Position numbers and translations under genes: made by a program. This document shows positions 1 to 12,470 of a stretch of 64,000 nucleotides of DNA, in pieces (position 1 is the stretch's first letter; every line of letters starts with the position of its first letter). Source of the stretch: Trichoplusia ni. Taxonomy: Eukaryota > Arthropoda > Insecta > Lepidoptera > Noctuidae. Location of the stretch: positions 3,100,001 to 3,164,000 of the forward strand of contig NC_039499.1 of the NCBI RefSeq assembly GCF_003590095.1. Direction: 5' to 3'. The notes beneath the pieces were generated by a model, which ran no database searches, was not told the DNA's origin, and saw only the letters and a program-made list of their open reading frames with translations.

Positions 1-929
1 TATGGTATACTGGCTTTGGCTCTCGGCTTTGCTTGCCTGGATGTTGGTTATAGCTGCAGAAAGGTAATCTTCCTATCCTTTAACGAAGCCAGATAAAAGC
101 CTATGCGTTATTCTAAGGTGCCACCTGAATACCAAATTTTATCGAACTAAGTCTAGCTGTTTTCGCGTGAAGAAAAATTAAACAAACACGCTCATATATT
201 TGCGCATTTCTGATATAAATCAATAATTGTGTCATATGGATGTATTATGTGCGTTTATTTAGTTTATGAGAAATAAGGAAAAGCTTGGCGTTGAAGGCAA
301 TTTCGATAAAAATAAACTTAACCGTACCTAACTGTTAAGATTCTAATGTGAAGATGCCACTTTCCATGAAAGTAGAATCTCTCTCTCACTGTAGGTGTAC
401 TTGAAGCTTGAGAAAAACCTAATCAAATGTTTAAAAATGGAACCTAAAAAAATGAAGCTAGGTTGATCTAAACTTTTTTCTATAAAACTTTTTTACGAAT
501 ATTAGACCTAATTGCTTTCTAACACCGCCAGCTCTCTTGCATTAATTAACCTACGTTAGTTAGCACGTACACACGATTATATCTGTAAACTGTTGAAGTT
601 CACAAGTTTTACAATGAACAGTAACGTTAGCTACTGTCGATGGGAATGGGAACCTTTACATCTCGCTAACAATAATTATCGCTTTCAAGTGTAATCTCTG
701 CTTGTAAAATGTTAACTGTCATAGTTAAAGGTAATTTACTAAAGAGGTCGTAGCTTAGAGGTTTGCATTATAAAGAAAAAGACTTTGAAATAAGTAATGT
801 TCCTTTTTCAAATATTTTCATTTTTGTTATTAGCAGCCAGTAAATTAAAATAATTTAGAACTTTTTACAGTAACAGAGGTTGAAAGGTTTTATAAAATAA
901 ATATTATACAATAGGTAAGTATAAAAAAC
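1..929. other. AT-rich non-coding DNA, possible exon edge at the left end
   Basis: I see no complete gene here. Bases 1-63 are open on the + strand and end in AAG|GTAATC. On the minus strand the same bases follow a plausible CTTTCTGCAG acceptor. One of these could be the edge of an exon belonging to a neighbouring gene, but the window is cut there and the strand cannot be decided. The remainder is AT-rich with no recognised repeat. Confidence 0.4.
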
Positions 930-1001
930 CTCCCCGGCGGGGAATCGAACCCCGGTCTCCCGCGTGACAGGCGGGGATACTTACCACTATACTACCGAGG
1001 A
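930..1001 (-). tRNA. tRNA-Asp (anticodon GTC)
   Basis: Decodes GAC/GAU aspartate codons in cytoplasmic translation. Read on the minus strand, the 72 bases fold as a complete cloverleaf. The 7-bp acceptor stem pairs TCCTCGG with CCGGGGA (one T-G pair) and leaves a G discriminator. The D arm is GTAT/GTAT with the A-box core TAGTGG. The anticodon stem CCCGC/GCGGG holds the loop CTGTCAC, with anticodon GTC at 968-966. The T stem CGGGG/CCCCG holds TTCGATT (B box). There is no intron and no encoded CCA, as usual for a nuclear gene. A run of six T residues on the transcribed strand (about 923-928) just downstream is a good RNA polymerase III terminator. No mismatch suggests a pseudogene. Confidence 0.97.
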
Positions 1002-1320
1002 TACATATGAAGAAGTTGAAATGATTTGTCCGTTACAAAGAAGGCAACGAAATTTCGTATCCCTTAGACCTTAGCTACAGCTCCTCCTAGTACCTGAGCT
1101 TTTCGGAACGCTAAAGCTACTGAATCGCTCTGACGTATTAAACTATCTGACAAGTTAAAATAACATTATTTATTAACAAATAACATCTTATGGTTATAGT
1201 ATTTGTTTTAGGTCAATCCATTCAAGTCACATGCTAAAAGACAATTAGAATCAGGTAATTATAAGATTTAAAGAAACATTTTTTTTTTGATTATGCTGAA
1301 TACGTTAATTATGCTTAATC

Positions 1321-1572
1321 TATACTAATATATAAAGCTGAAGAGTTTGTTTGTTTGTTTGAACGCGCTAATCTCAGGAACTACTGGTCCAAATTGAAAA
1401 ATTGTTTTTGTGTTGAATAGAGCATTCATCGAGGAAGGTTATAGGCTATATACCATCACGCTGCGACTAATAGGAGTGAAGATACAATATAAAATGTGGA
1501 AAAAATAGGGCAGGTATAAATCATAACTTACATCTTCTAACCACGCGGACGAAGTTGTGGGCAACAGCTAGT
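1321..1572 (+). mobile_element. Non-autonomous Helitron-like (Lep1-type) repeat
   Basis: A ~250-bp repeat begins ACTAATATATAAAGCTGAAG, continues through GAACGCGCTAATCTCAGGAA, and ends GTGGGCAACAGCTAGT. Near-identical or truncated relatives occur at 16039, 19371 (inverted), 41450 and 44297. It has no coding capacity and no terminal inverted repeats, and the CTAG-type 3' end is conserved. I recognise this as a very common lepidopteran interspersed repeat, usually ascribed to Helitron-like elements. The family name is from memory; the repetition is visible in the window. Confidence 0.75.
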
Positions 1573-1835
1573 GCTAAATAACCGGGTAATTTAAAACCTA
1601 ATTATTAAAGCGAATGGTTACTTAGCTTTAAATTCAGTCCCATACATACGAATCACAAACGAGTTAAGAACTTTAAACAAAAACACATCAACACCTATTT
1701 AAATATTTAGATGAGCCCCTAATTAAACAACCGATGAATTTTTAATATGTAAATACTTGAAATTAAACGGTAATTAAATTTACGCATTAATTGTGAATGT
1801 ATGGATTCCTAACTTTATACTAAACGATTAGAATC

Positions 1836-1980
1836 CATACTAATATTAGGACGCTGAAGAGATTGTTTGTTGGAACACACTGATCCCAAGTACCTTAGTC
1901 CTTAGACCTATAGTCAGGTCTAGGTAATTTGAAAAATGTTTTCAGTGTTAGAAAGCCCTTTTGTACATTAAGGCTAAAAG
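1836..1980 (+). mobile_element. Degenerate 5' part of the same Helitron-like repeat
   Basis: It starts CCATACTAATATTAGGACGC and keeps GTTTGTTGGAACACACTGATC and the AATGTTTTCAGTGTTAGA block. These match the 5' half of the copy at 1321, with an internal insertion. The 3' CAGCTAGT end is missing, so this copy is truncated. Confidence 0.55.
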
Positions 1981-2734
1981 TAGTTTCTTACCTGCTGATG
2001 GACCGAGGATAAGATGAGGAAATTCCAAAAAAAATAATACCTATTACAATAGTTGAGGAGAATGTCACTAACAATGAGGATCTAACAATCTGATGATAAT
2101 GAAGTTTTTTAGCAAACAATTTTTAGGATATAACATATTGATAATTTTAGTCAAGTAAAATACCCCTTAGTAAACAATTACCTATCAATATTTTAGAATT
2201 CCACGCTTGTTTAGCATCAGTGTTTAGTAACTCATTTGCATCTATAATGATATCAATAAAAATAACATTCAATTTTTTTTTGGCTTAATCACAGTAATTA
2301 TGAAAACATTACAATATATTTGCCTAAGAAATAAGGCTTAATTTTAGTTCCCAAGTGATTAAGTATGACTTAATTATAGAACATAAAGGTTTTATCAAAG
2401 CCATTTAAAAGTCGTAAGGTATTTACGTTAGCTTAGTAACCGTATATCGATTTCCATTTTTACAATACTTTGGTCACAAGACCAAAAGGCTTTTTATAAT
2501 AAAGAATTTCACAAAATCCTTACACATGCTAGGCTATAATTCCAAAAGGAAACGAGCTTTAAAATCGTCATAAACAAGAGCTAAGTACTGATACAACCCA
2601 CAAGCAAGCAGTAATTGGAAAAATATCCACCCGCTAGGTCAACAAAATAGAACAGCTAACGGGAACAAATAAGAAAAGATAAGATTAAAACAATCCAGGG
2701 GCCTACCAGAACCTCTTACGCTAATGTCATTGCA

Positions 2735-2792
2735 ATTGGGGAAGCGAGATGAAACGATACACGGCGTAGAGCACCGTCTCTGTCTTTCAACT
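2735..2792. repeat. Dispersed ~60-bp imperfect palindrome, copy 1
   Basis: The left arm GGGGAAGCGAGA and right arm TCTCTGTCTTTC flank a GCGTAGAGC centre. This matches eight other copies in the window (8157, 12401, 21130, 45165, 47991, 51871, 57131, 61526). It is non-coding and has no name that I know. Confidence 0.5.
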
Positions 2793-3253
2793 CCAATATC
2801 ATTACTAAAAACTGGTCGTGGTAGGTATCCAGCTCAAAAATGGAAGCAGAAAATGATATTTGCGAAGGAACTTTCATATCCGTTGCTGGGGAACTATGGC
2901 GGGTGTATTCAACTGTTTTAATTAAAACGGAATGTGATTGCGAAGCGAGTGATGGAACGCAACACGTTTTGCTGAATTACATTAACGTTTTATCCAGATT
3001 AGCGGTGGTCCCAACGGGAGAGGATGCGATTGTTTTTTCGCAACATATTTTATTTAAATGTTTCGGATATAAAATTTAAACTCATATATCGTTTACTTTT
3101 TAAGGCGTTTTCTTAGTCTACTCAATATAAAAAGTAGTAAATATGGGACTTGAAAACCAGTCTACAAAAATCTTATCAGGTTCCGAATTTTCATGTATTT
3201 TTTTAAGGCTAAGTTTTTTAAAAGTGTCGTTTAGGGTTTCCCAAAAATTGAAT

Positions 3254-3330
3254 TCAGATGCACAAAGGCAAATAGAATCAGAACAAGCATTCGTGGATCA
3301 AACAATGTCTTGTCTTACGTGGATCGACGT
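3254..3330 (-). repeat. tRNA-derived SINE fragment (family of 45271)
   Basis: The + strand contains GAACAAGCATTCGTGGATC followed by CTTGTCTTACG. This is the same order as the body of the better preserved copy at 45271-45454. The tRNA-like head is absent. Confidence 0.5.
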
Positions 3331-6300
3331 TCTAATCTATCAGCTATTTAAATCCATGTGATCTATTTCCTGGAGTCTCTTACAAACCTAACTTTAAAAC
3401 GTTTTTGATTACTAACACTTTTCTTTTTGCTAACAGATCTCAGCAGTTGGCTCATCCAGGCTTAGTTTGCTTCACGTGGACGTAACTTGTAATCCGCTCC
3501 TAGTCAGCTGTGAGACCTGCCACTGTCAATTTACGTCATCCTACAAATGTAATGTATCAGCCCATGCAGTATGCGATGCGATTTGCAAGATTTAGTTAGT
3601 TATCTGCAACTCCTATTTATCAATATCTGTTTACCTTTGTGCTGTGGCAATGTTCTAATCACCATGTTTTTTTAAATACTTGTAAAAGAAAGAATAGGAT
3701 AATTACATTTCTAATAAACATACCAGAATCCACTAATAATTAAAATCTCGACATTCATAGAAAGGGATAAAAGTATTGCAAATATTTACATACACTTCCT
3801 TTTTTATATTAGCATCAACTAAGTAATTAAATAAATAAAAATAACGAAAAGCTATATTATTTACTAAATTCACTTATTGTGAGAATGGTCAAGTCAAGAA
3901 TTTGAAAAGAACAACTAAGATGATCACACTGTTAGTCAACAAATCAAAAACACTCAAAGATCAAAAATCTGAATCACTCTTTTTGTCAACTCTCAACAAA
4001 TATACTTAAATTATTCTACATGAGTTATAAATATAAAAGGGGACAAAATAATAAACGTGTCATTGTTAAGTAAGAGTGGCACGCGCCCTTAACAAGGGGT
4101 GTGTCGGAAAGGGCGTGGGAATAAAATACATGGGAAAGGGAGACCCTTTGACATTCCAGGGAATATGTCTGTTGCAGATCGATCCGGCCATGGAACATTT
4201 CCGATTTCGTATTTTATTTTGGGAGTTTACAGGATTCGTGACATGCGAAAATATTTGCTAGTTGAAAATCATTAGTGGAGTGGAGTACTATTTAAAGGTA
4301 ATCATCAGGTCAGTCATCAGTTAATCATTAATTATAATCTATTTCGAAAAAAACATGTCCTGTAACAATAAACATTATCTTTTTGGAAAAAATCATTTTT
4401 ATGCCCAAAAAAGCACTGTTTAACATAGTTACTAATTAATCTTTATATCAAAATTGTATGTGAGTATGATCATTGGTTGGCCGCAACGATTTCTATTATT
4501 CCTCCTCATCTATACTTGCTAATAACATCACTGTTTTCAGAACTCGCGTCTCACAATCTCACAACGCTTCGATATTCGCACCAAATAATTATTTGCATAC
4601 CATAGTCTGAGTTTGCATGTTAAGATCTTTGTTCCGCATTAACACCTTCGTAAGACAAACGAAAGACTGTTTCACACTAATGAACACAAGAATGAAACTT
4701 AAAGTTTGTGAACAAGCAAATCTTCACTCCTAACAATTTTGTTTTGCCTTTTCTTTGCAACGAAGATACCAAAATCCTCAAATACCTGTACACTGTAGTA
4801 GTAGATTATTAGTAAATGATTGTTTTGCAAAAGATACTGCAATAAATCGGCGTAGTGTAATACCGGGCACAAAAATGTACTAAGTGAAATTGACACAAAA
4901 ACATTTTTCTTTTTTCAACAAGAATTGTAATTTTCGAAGTCTCTACATTTTGTAGTGTTCTTAAAAAAGTAACAGAAACGACGTTTTTGTTTCTGTCCCA
5001 AGTAGTTAGAATATTATCACAGCCGAATTCAGTTTTCAAACCATCATTGGCCGATGACAGTTTTATGGAGTCAATATGAGAATTGGCAGGGAACATTCGA
5101 ACAATAGATTTGGCTCTTTGTCCATTTGGGCCGAGGGCAGAACGTCGAGCGCCACTCGATTTAATTTACTGGTGTTTAGCGTGGGAATATAAGGGGATGT
5201 GTGCTTTCGGATTCATTTATGCGTAATTCGGTGTCAGCTTTGGACGTAATTTGTTTTGCAGCTCCTTGTAATGTCAGTTCAATCGTCTTCTTTTCTTTTA
5301 TTGGAAAAGCATCTTTATTTTTGGAGATAGGATTATTTTCAGACGAGAATTTTGCCATCTGTTTAATTTTCGGCAAGAAAAAATATTTTCTATAGGGATA
5401 CTTGTTATTGGGGTTGTATATCTTAACAAGTGTAATAAAGATCGAGGAAAATTATAATGCATTAGCAAATTCACGCCAGATTACTATGGGCCGGGTCGTT
5501 TAAACTTAGGCACCGGGCATCTACTAGGCGATTAAGGATAGAAAATGTTATGGTCATCACCATACAATATAACGTCAAGCATTTTTATGTTTCTAGTTCA
5601 GCTTTAACTCAGGAAAAGAATCACGGAAATGAAACAAATTCTATGTTTAATATCAATAAAGCTGACGCGCGTTTCCATCAGCTAAGTGGTAACCTTAATA
5701 CTTTCCCCGTAAATCGCAATGAAATCAAATGGGAATTCATATTTCGTTCGCATGATTATAGCAACACGGCTGGCACGCGCCTGATTAATTAACAAATGAG
5801 ATAAAAATACTGATAATGTATAATGTACAGGATATTAATTATCCACCCGTTTCCACTGTAGAATATGAACGAAGTTGATTAAAGTTTATTACGAGGTAGT
5901 TTAAATTTTGCTGCATAAAAATATCATGAGATTGAATTTGCTTTACTCTTTTGTTTTTGAGGGACTTTAAATCTTGCTCAATATTATATATATACCTTTT
6001 TACTTTGCTGGTAAAAATATTTTTTGAGGTATATGCTAAAGTATGTTCGAAAGCAGAGAGTATTCTTGATGTTATTGACATTAAGTATATTGTCGTTTTG
6101 ATTCCGTAATATGTTTCAGTTCCATTTTCTTTGTTCCTGATTTGCAATATTTATTATATCCTGAAATTCTATTGTATACCACAAATTACAAATTACGGAA
6201 TGTTTAGTTAGCTTTTGGAAGTACGGGAGAAGAGTGTTTAGAAGGCACTTCAAAGTAAAATATTCACGTTCTAGTCTAGAAATGCAACTGCTTTATTAAT

Positions 6301-6949
6301 GCTGCAATAGTAGAACTGTCTCAACAAAAACACTAACGAAACTAAATAGAAAGTCGTGCAGCTTTCTAGTACCAGTAGTACAGACAAATAAAAGCTTACC
6401 AGCCAAAGATTACAGTAAAACCAGCATTTATCTAATTTCACTGTTCATTTCCTGACGCATAACAATCTGGGCTCCCTTGGGCATTATCCCGGCTGCCTGA
6501 ATGACGGCTCGGAATTGGAGCAGCGCTGCCCGCGGCAAGCCTGCAATCTCATGATACTGGCTAGCGAACGTATTATCTGCTCAGTTTAGGTTTTAAAAGT
6601 CGAATTAGAATTAAGATTTTTGCCTGACATGTAAGATAAAAAAATGTGTGTTGTGTTGGTAAATATTTGTCGAAAATATGACTTAAATGGGGTGAATTTG
6701 TCCCTAAATTTTGATCTATGATTATACGTATATATTTGGTTAATCTAGGTTCACGGAGGCGTTGAGGTATTAAAGAAAGAGCTTATTGAGGAAGCTAACA
6801 TGGCATGCATGCTTCAGAGTACTAGATCTTGACCATAAATTATTTTCAGGTTTTAGGAAAACATAAAAATACAATAACAATCCCTAATAATTAATACTTA
6901 ATACCATCGGTCTTCGGATGCAGTCTAGTCCCGAAGTTAAACCCGAGTA

Positions 6950-7234
6950 CAACTTTGTATTGACTCAGCGAGCGCTCGTCCGCTTTGTGTAACGTGTTCC
7001 TCTTTGTTTCAGCTGAAATTTGGGAGAGCGCATAAGATAAGCGGGGCTTTGAATGAATGAATGCATTAAATACTTCTTGCGGTATCTGTTGGCGCGTTGG
7101 CGCAGTCCCTGTGAAGTATCATACAGGATAGCGGATTATGCTTTGGAGAAGCTGATAATGCTGTGCTTTTTCGTTTGAGGTTCTTTACAGTGAAGTGCCG
7201 ATTGATGTTGTTGTGAATGAGAATGAAAAGTTTG
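6950..7234 (+). other. Possible untranslated first exon and promoter
   Basis: This stretch is richer in G+C and CpG than its surroundings. It includes the palindrome GAGCGCTC in GACTCAGCGAGCGCTCG near 6963-6977. It contains several short upstream-type frames but no long one, and ends TTTGAA|GTGAGT, a strong splice-donor match at 7235. The pattern would suit the 5' exon of a gene with long introns. There is no downstream exon I can link to it. Confidence 0.2.
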
Positions 7235-7887
7235 AAGTGAGTAATTAATAGATTTATGGCTATAGTACATGTATTGATGGCTTGACATATTATGGAGAGA
7301 CCTTGTAAGTTTTATAAGAGATCGTAAGTTAACGGACGAAACATTAGAAAGAACATGTGCTCAAAGTAAATTTGAAGTAAGTTATGTATTAAGCGAAATT
7401 CGAGAGTGAAAAATTTGAGTTTCTATAAATCATAACAAAATCACCTATTTGTTATTCAACCAGTGGGCTCATACGCCATCTTGTGACTTCGTAATTATTC
7501 TGGTTATTATAATATTATGCAGAAACAGATATCCACTTAAAATACATGCGTCCACGTCCAGTGATTAGTTACGGCCAATTAAATTGATTTTGTACCGGTC
7601 AATTCAATAATTACGGTCATTACGGAAACAGTTTTTTTCGACATGTATCTGTGACTCGAAGTAATTATAAAATCATGTTTGTAATTTGACATTTTGGTAT
7701 TTCAAAATTAGTAAGAATGTTTCGAGGTCGTGTAATCGTTTTTTTTATTAAGCTGTAAAATGTTTCACTATTTGTACTAGTACTGTAGAGTTCAAATGAG
7801 GCCAGCAAGGACTAACTGATAACGAATAGTAGAATTCATACTAGCTTAATAATTTCTGCTTCGATTCATAATTATTTATTTATTGAT

Positions 7888-7952
7888 AATGGGATGGCCC
7901 AATTCGTTTCGGACGTAACCGGAGACCAGAATCATTAGCTGACGTTTCCGCC
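7888..7952 (+). repeat. Degenerate relative of the 16.6-kb hairpin element
   Basis: GGGATGGCCCAATTCGTTTC, GGACGTAACCGGAGACC and ATCATTAGCTGACG align in order with GGGGTAGCCCGACTAGTTTC, GGACCCAACCGGAGTCC and ATCATGAGCAGACG in the loop of the element at 16572. The long perfect arms are not preserved here. Confidence 0.5.
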
Positions 7953-8156
7953 AGTAGATACGCGGGAAAAAGCTATATAAAATCAATAATCAAATCCATA
8001 AGACACGCAATATCATATATTACGTTAAACATTAGTCACTAAAAATTGCGACTTAACCAATCAAAAAGAACTTATTCTGTAAACAATAATAAATGAATAA
8101 CACTAAAGAATACAACAGTACAAAACCACGTACCACCATACCTTTAAGCAAAACAA

Positions 8157-8220
8157 TAGCTGTTGTAAAAGCGAGACGGAGTACTAAATGGAGTATAGCG
8201 GCATCTCTCTTCCACAGCTA
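8157..8220. repeat. Dispersed ~60-bp imperfect palindrome, copy 2
   Basis: Arm TAGCTGTTGTAAAAGCGAGA faces TCTCTCTTCCACAGCTA across an AGTACT/AGTATAG centre. It is the best arm-to-arm match of the family and non-coding. Confidence 0.6.
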
Positions 8221-8229
8221 TGCTATCAT

Positions 8230-10035
8230 TTTTCTTAGAGATAGAGAGAGATAGTAGTATCTTTGAAACGCTGAAGTGATTCGAATATAACCTTATTTCC
8301 GCGTCAGTACCCCGATCACGTGCGAATGCGGACTTGTTTCTGGCCAGTGTAGCCTCTAATGCATTCTAAATATTGAGATCATATTCTCGTATTGAGAACT
8401 TTATATGAAATTCATGATTTATTGTCGAGATCGAGTTGTGCAGGTTTATTTGCTATTGCAGTTTGAATTTCATAGACTAATGTGTTGCTATAAATCATAG
8501 TTTTGTTGAGGAAATTGGAGAGCTTTTTAGATACAGTTATGGGATTGTTCTAGGGTTGTGTGTTTACTAGTCTACAAGTTTTAAGAATTCACAGTAATTG
8601 AATATATGTATGTATTGTAGAAAGCGGGGAAGGGCGAATCAGTGAATCAGCGAATCACCAATTTATTTTTCTCACAAACCCCTATTGCCGCGACTCGGAC
8701 TTATATTTAACCTATTTTTAAACACAGGACCTTATGTATTCATTTACGTTGTTCCACGTCCAGTAATATATATTTGTAAGAATATCCTTTGAATATTTAC
8801 TGCAGATACCCTCATTAATTTGCAACTGAAGACCGCGGCGAGAGCACTGGACTAGCCGCTTTATATTTTTAACCAGTCTCCTAAGATCTCTTTAGTTAAA
8901 AGTTCTTGCTCTTTTATTATGGAGTGCTGCACTGTCGAGGGGGGGAGGGGAGGTCTAGTTAATCTGGTCGTGTTTAACTAATGATGGTAGTGAAAGATGA
9001 GGGCTATTTGTTAGGGGCTGGCTGTATAACTCTAAAGCCTGTGTCACACTTAGTTTCGCGTGTCACTAAGCCCGGACGGCCATTAATCGTTGAATGTCAA
9101 CAAATATACCACTACGTAGAAGTTTATTGGTAAGTGATTATAGGTCAAGCAGGGTAGCGGGACTTGCACGGTCGGATTCCCGGATGAAAAAGATATTTTT
9201 CTTTTGTTTATTTCAAATGAGTATTCAATGACTTGGAATGAGGATAAGACTTCTGTGTACATTTATGTTTGCAATTGACTTTATGTGCAAAGGTCTTAAT
9301 TCATATTATATATAAAAAATGTTATAGTTACAACAAAAATACATCATCAAACAGAATATGCAAATAGACAACGGTAAGGATTCGTTTTACTATTTGAGTA
9401 TGAACTTTAACTTTATTAAGGGTTAATAAATAAAATTACAGTTTCAAACTATAATACATTATTACACAAATTGTATTTCCTAAAACAAAATAAAAAAGAT
9501 ATAAACTACAATAGTTATTATGAAAGTCAGAGCTAAACAAAACAAAAACGAAACGCCTCATAAATAACAACTACCAATATAGAAATGTGAAAAGTAATCG
9601 TCATTTCCTGTTTCATGTGATTTATAACAATGTCATGGGGTCCCTATAATTGTTACACGTGATAAAAACGTCTGCTCTTACATATTACCATTTAACATAT
9701 TATAACATGGACGCTTTTGTTTCCTTTTTCTTAAAAAAAGAGTTTTTTAATCCTTTTGTCGCTCGGTGTTTTACAAAATTAATTATTCAAGTTACATGCA
9801 CAAAGACACCCACACTCAGAACAAGTATTCATAGATTAGTTTAATACGCGATTTCCACGTAATTTATCTGGAGTATGTTGGTCTATTTAGATAAATTGAC
9901 CATCAGTTTTTTTGTATTCATAAAACAAGGTTACAGATTCAGATTCAGATATTTATTTGTAAAAGATAGGTGCAATTCATATACAGGTCTTATAAAACAA
10001 ATGGAACGCTAAATCGAATCGACGAATCACAATAT
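8230..10035. other. Intergenic DNA
   Basis: No gene is supported. A purine tract (GAGGGGGGGAGGGG) lies at about 8937-8950. A SINE remnant lies at 9746-9838. The rest is AT-rich and unremarkable. Confidence 0.5.
9746..9838 (-). repeat. tRNA-derived SINE fragment (family of 45271)
   Basis: TTTAATCCTTTTGTCGC, then CATGCACAAAGACACCCAC and CTCAGAACAAGTATTC, follow the order seen in the 45271 copy. The tRNA-like head is missing. Confidence 0.6.
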
Positions 10036-10040
10036 TGTGA

Positions 10041-10186
10041 GTGTTTGAAGGGTTACAACGCTTTGCCATACACCTACACAGAAACGCGGATGAAGTAGCA
10101 CAGTGGTTCATTTTTGGTCAGTAGGATTCTGACACTACCCCGAGAGACCAGGTGTCCATGAGGATTCCTCCGTCTTGCAAAAAAAG
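10041..10186 (+). repeat. Interspersed repeat with A-rich tail, copy 1
   Basis: It contains TTGCCATACACC, AACGCGGATGAAGTAGCAC, TCTGACACTACCC and GTGTCCATGAGGATTCC, and ends in an A tract. The same blocks occur inverted at 18951-19111. The A tail points to a retroposed 3' end; the family is not identified. Confidence 0.65.
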
Positions 10187-11394
10187 GTTACAGTGTTGTG
10201 AAGTATTATTCAATATCCGTAAAACACTTTCTCTTCAATTAATAACGACAACATTCACTAATTAATTCGGATATTAATATTTCTTTCGGATATTCATTAA
10301 CCATAATTAGTGACGTAACCAGCGGGTAAATATTTATGACACATAAAAAAATGTTTACAGTTTATTTATATGCTTATTCGGATACAATGTTCATTATTAT
10401 GTTAATTTGATTACGTGTTTGTTTATTTTTCTCTTTTTTATACTGTTCGGTTTGTTTTTCTCTTGTATAAGTACGATCAACGACAGAAGTCATTTGCCGC
10501 AATCAAATTGACAAAGTATTCTTCAGTGCCATATGGAATATGGACTGTAACAACTGTTACATACCTTAACGCAATAAGATTTTGAAAACAATTAGAATCA
10601 ATAAATTTCTATCTTGCTATTAGGGTACAAAATAGGCTTGACAACTGACAATGATATGATATACTGACAGATGATATTGAAAAATACAGTGTTATTGTTA
10701 ATCTGATTGTATTAAATAATTCCTGAAGGTCTTTCAAGACCTGTTGGAGTATTTGCTGTTGTCGAACTTCACTCCAGTAGGTTCTCTAGCGTCGTATATT
10801 GCACCTTCTCTTTTCTTTTCCCGGAATAATATTCCTTGAAGACATTGGCGTAGGGCCTTTGTAACCGACTGTACAGCTCGTAAATTGGTCATTCAAAGAT
10901 AGTTGTAAAGTAAATGGTCACAATCATTACTATTTTAGTGGTGACCGCTAGCTGTGAAGGTTCAATTCATGTTTTATAGCCAAGCGACCGAGCAAAGAGG
11001 TTTGAATGCACGGTGCAAGGAGCGTTCACAATAAAATAAGTAACATTTTACGATTTTGTATTGTTCTCTATTGTCTTTTGTTATTGTTTGTTGATTTAAA
11101 TGTTTATGATTTTTAAGCAATTGTTTTATTTAAATCCTTAAGTAGTTAATGTTTCACATTTATAATGTTGTTCATGAACAGTGAACTGTGATGGTGTATC
11201 TGTCATGGCATCTTTCACAGTAATGTATAGATACAATTATCTGTACTTGCAGTGAAACAACATATCATAGCATCAGCGGTATTGTTAAAAAAGTTCTAAT
11301 ATTACGGTATTCTTATTTTAGAGACGGTTCACTTCATATATGTTTTCAACAACCTTTTTTTATATAGAAGACCGTTTCCGACTACTTGTGTCAC

Positions 11395-11500
11395 GGGGTT
11401 TGTCAAGTCACATGCACAAAACAACCAGTCCTAGAAGAAACATTCGTGGAACACCAAAATGCAGGGAACTAACCCACGACACTGTGACCTATTAATACCC
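11395..11500 (-). repeat. Degenerate tRNA-derived SINE fragment
   Basis: GGGGTTTGTCAAGTCACATG, CACAAAACAACCAG and ACATTCGTGGAACACC follow the layout of the 45271 family. The B-box region survives only as GGGAACTAACCCACGACAC, so the copy is old. Confidence 0.45.
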
Positions 11501-12400
11501 TAGGCTCCGTGCAGTCAATAGCTATGAAGAATCTTACACAATAAAGAACTTCAACCAAGGTATGGTCTGCAAATATCCTCATTGTGTCACAACCCTAATC
11601 ACGACTTGTGTTCAATTGTTCGAAACGGTGTTCGTACGACAAGTTAATACAAAGCATTGTTTATGTACCATTTAGAACATACAAAAATTAACCTTATTCA
11701 CATGGAGTAAAGATAATTTTATTTTGTGAATGATGTGTGATTGCTTGAAGTTTCATGGTTTACCTTCATTTTTATTGTCACCTTAGAACATTAATTAACC
11801 GCTTATATATGTTGTTTAATTATTTACTTGTATTCCAAAGTTTTATTTTATTGAGATTTAGTGCAATAAAATCTTCAATTGTCTTTATTCTTAGACATTT
11901 CTATGCAGTTTCTAGTTTGGTTAAGTTAAGCTTTCTAACTCATAATAACTTGACCGAGTTTCTAGAGAGCTTTGATTAAAGGTGTTAATAAACTACATGT
12001 CTTACTAGTTCTAATACTAAAGTTAATTGATACTTTTCAAGCAAGCGTGGACTGATAAGTATTTGAAAAAAAGGTTTTTTTTATGCAAGGATTATATTTT
12101 ACACGTTTACCGCGAAGCAATTAGGTCACACATTCTTACTTTATAGGATAAAAAAACCAAATAAGTAAGAATTTCAAACATTGACATTCCCAAATGAATT
12201 TATACATAGCTTTCTTTAATCAACACTACAATAACAGGGATATTTAAAACGCTCATGGAATGTGATACCTAATTAATACCCGATATTAACGAAGGTAAAA
12301 CTGAAGGTTTTATACCGGTTCGAAGTATACTAAAATATGTAAAGTTCTAAACAGCGGGTTTCTTACCTCAGGGGGCCTTTCATACCATTTAAAATAAGAC

Positions 12401-12470
12401 TGTCGCAAGTGTACAAGCGAGATAGCAATAGTCGGCGTAGAGCGCTCTCTTGCTCCCACAACAGCGGCAA
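12401..12470. repeat. Dispersed ~60-bp imperfect palindrome, copy 3
   Basis: The left arm AAGCGAGATAGC and right arm GCGCTCTCTTGCTCCCACAA face each other across CGGCGTAGAG. It is consistent with the other copies. Confidence 0.55.

Larger units (their letters stand above)
1990..7880. other. Intergenic, mostly featureless AT-rich DNA
   Basis: Apart from the palindrome at 2735, a SINE fragment near 3254 and a possible non-coding exon at 6950-7234, I see nothing I can name. Short open frames at 2724-3079, 4076-4261, 4809-5096, 5176-5395 and 5839-6147 resemble no family I know and lack splice context. Some overlap on opposite strands, so I treat them as chance. A GC-richer patch at about 6465-6555 is also unassigned. 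Confidence 0.5.

Noticed and set aside
4809..5376. Overlapping minus-strand frames
   Set aside because: No family resemblance and opposite-strand frames of equal length; probably chance.
6903..6958. 5S rRNA-like phrase (ATCGGTCTTCGGATG, CCCGAAGTTAA)
   Set aside because: Only two short blocks resemble 5S rRNA; spacing and the rest do not match, so no rRNA gene or 5S-derived SINE can be claimed.
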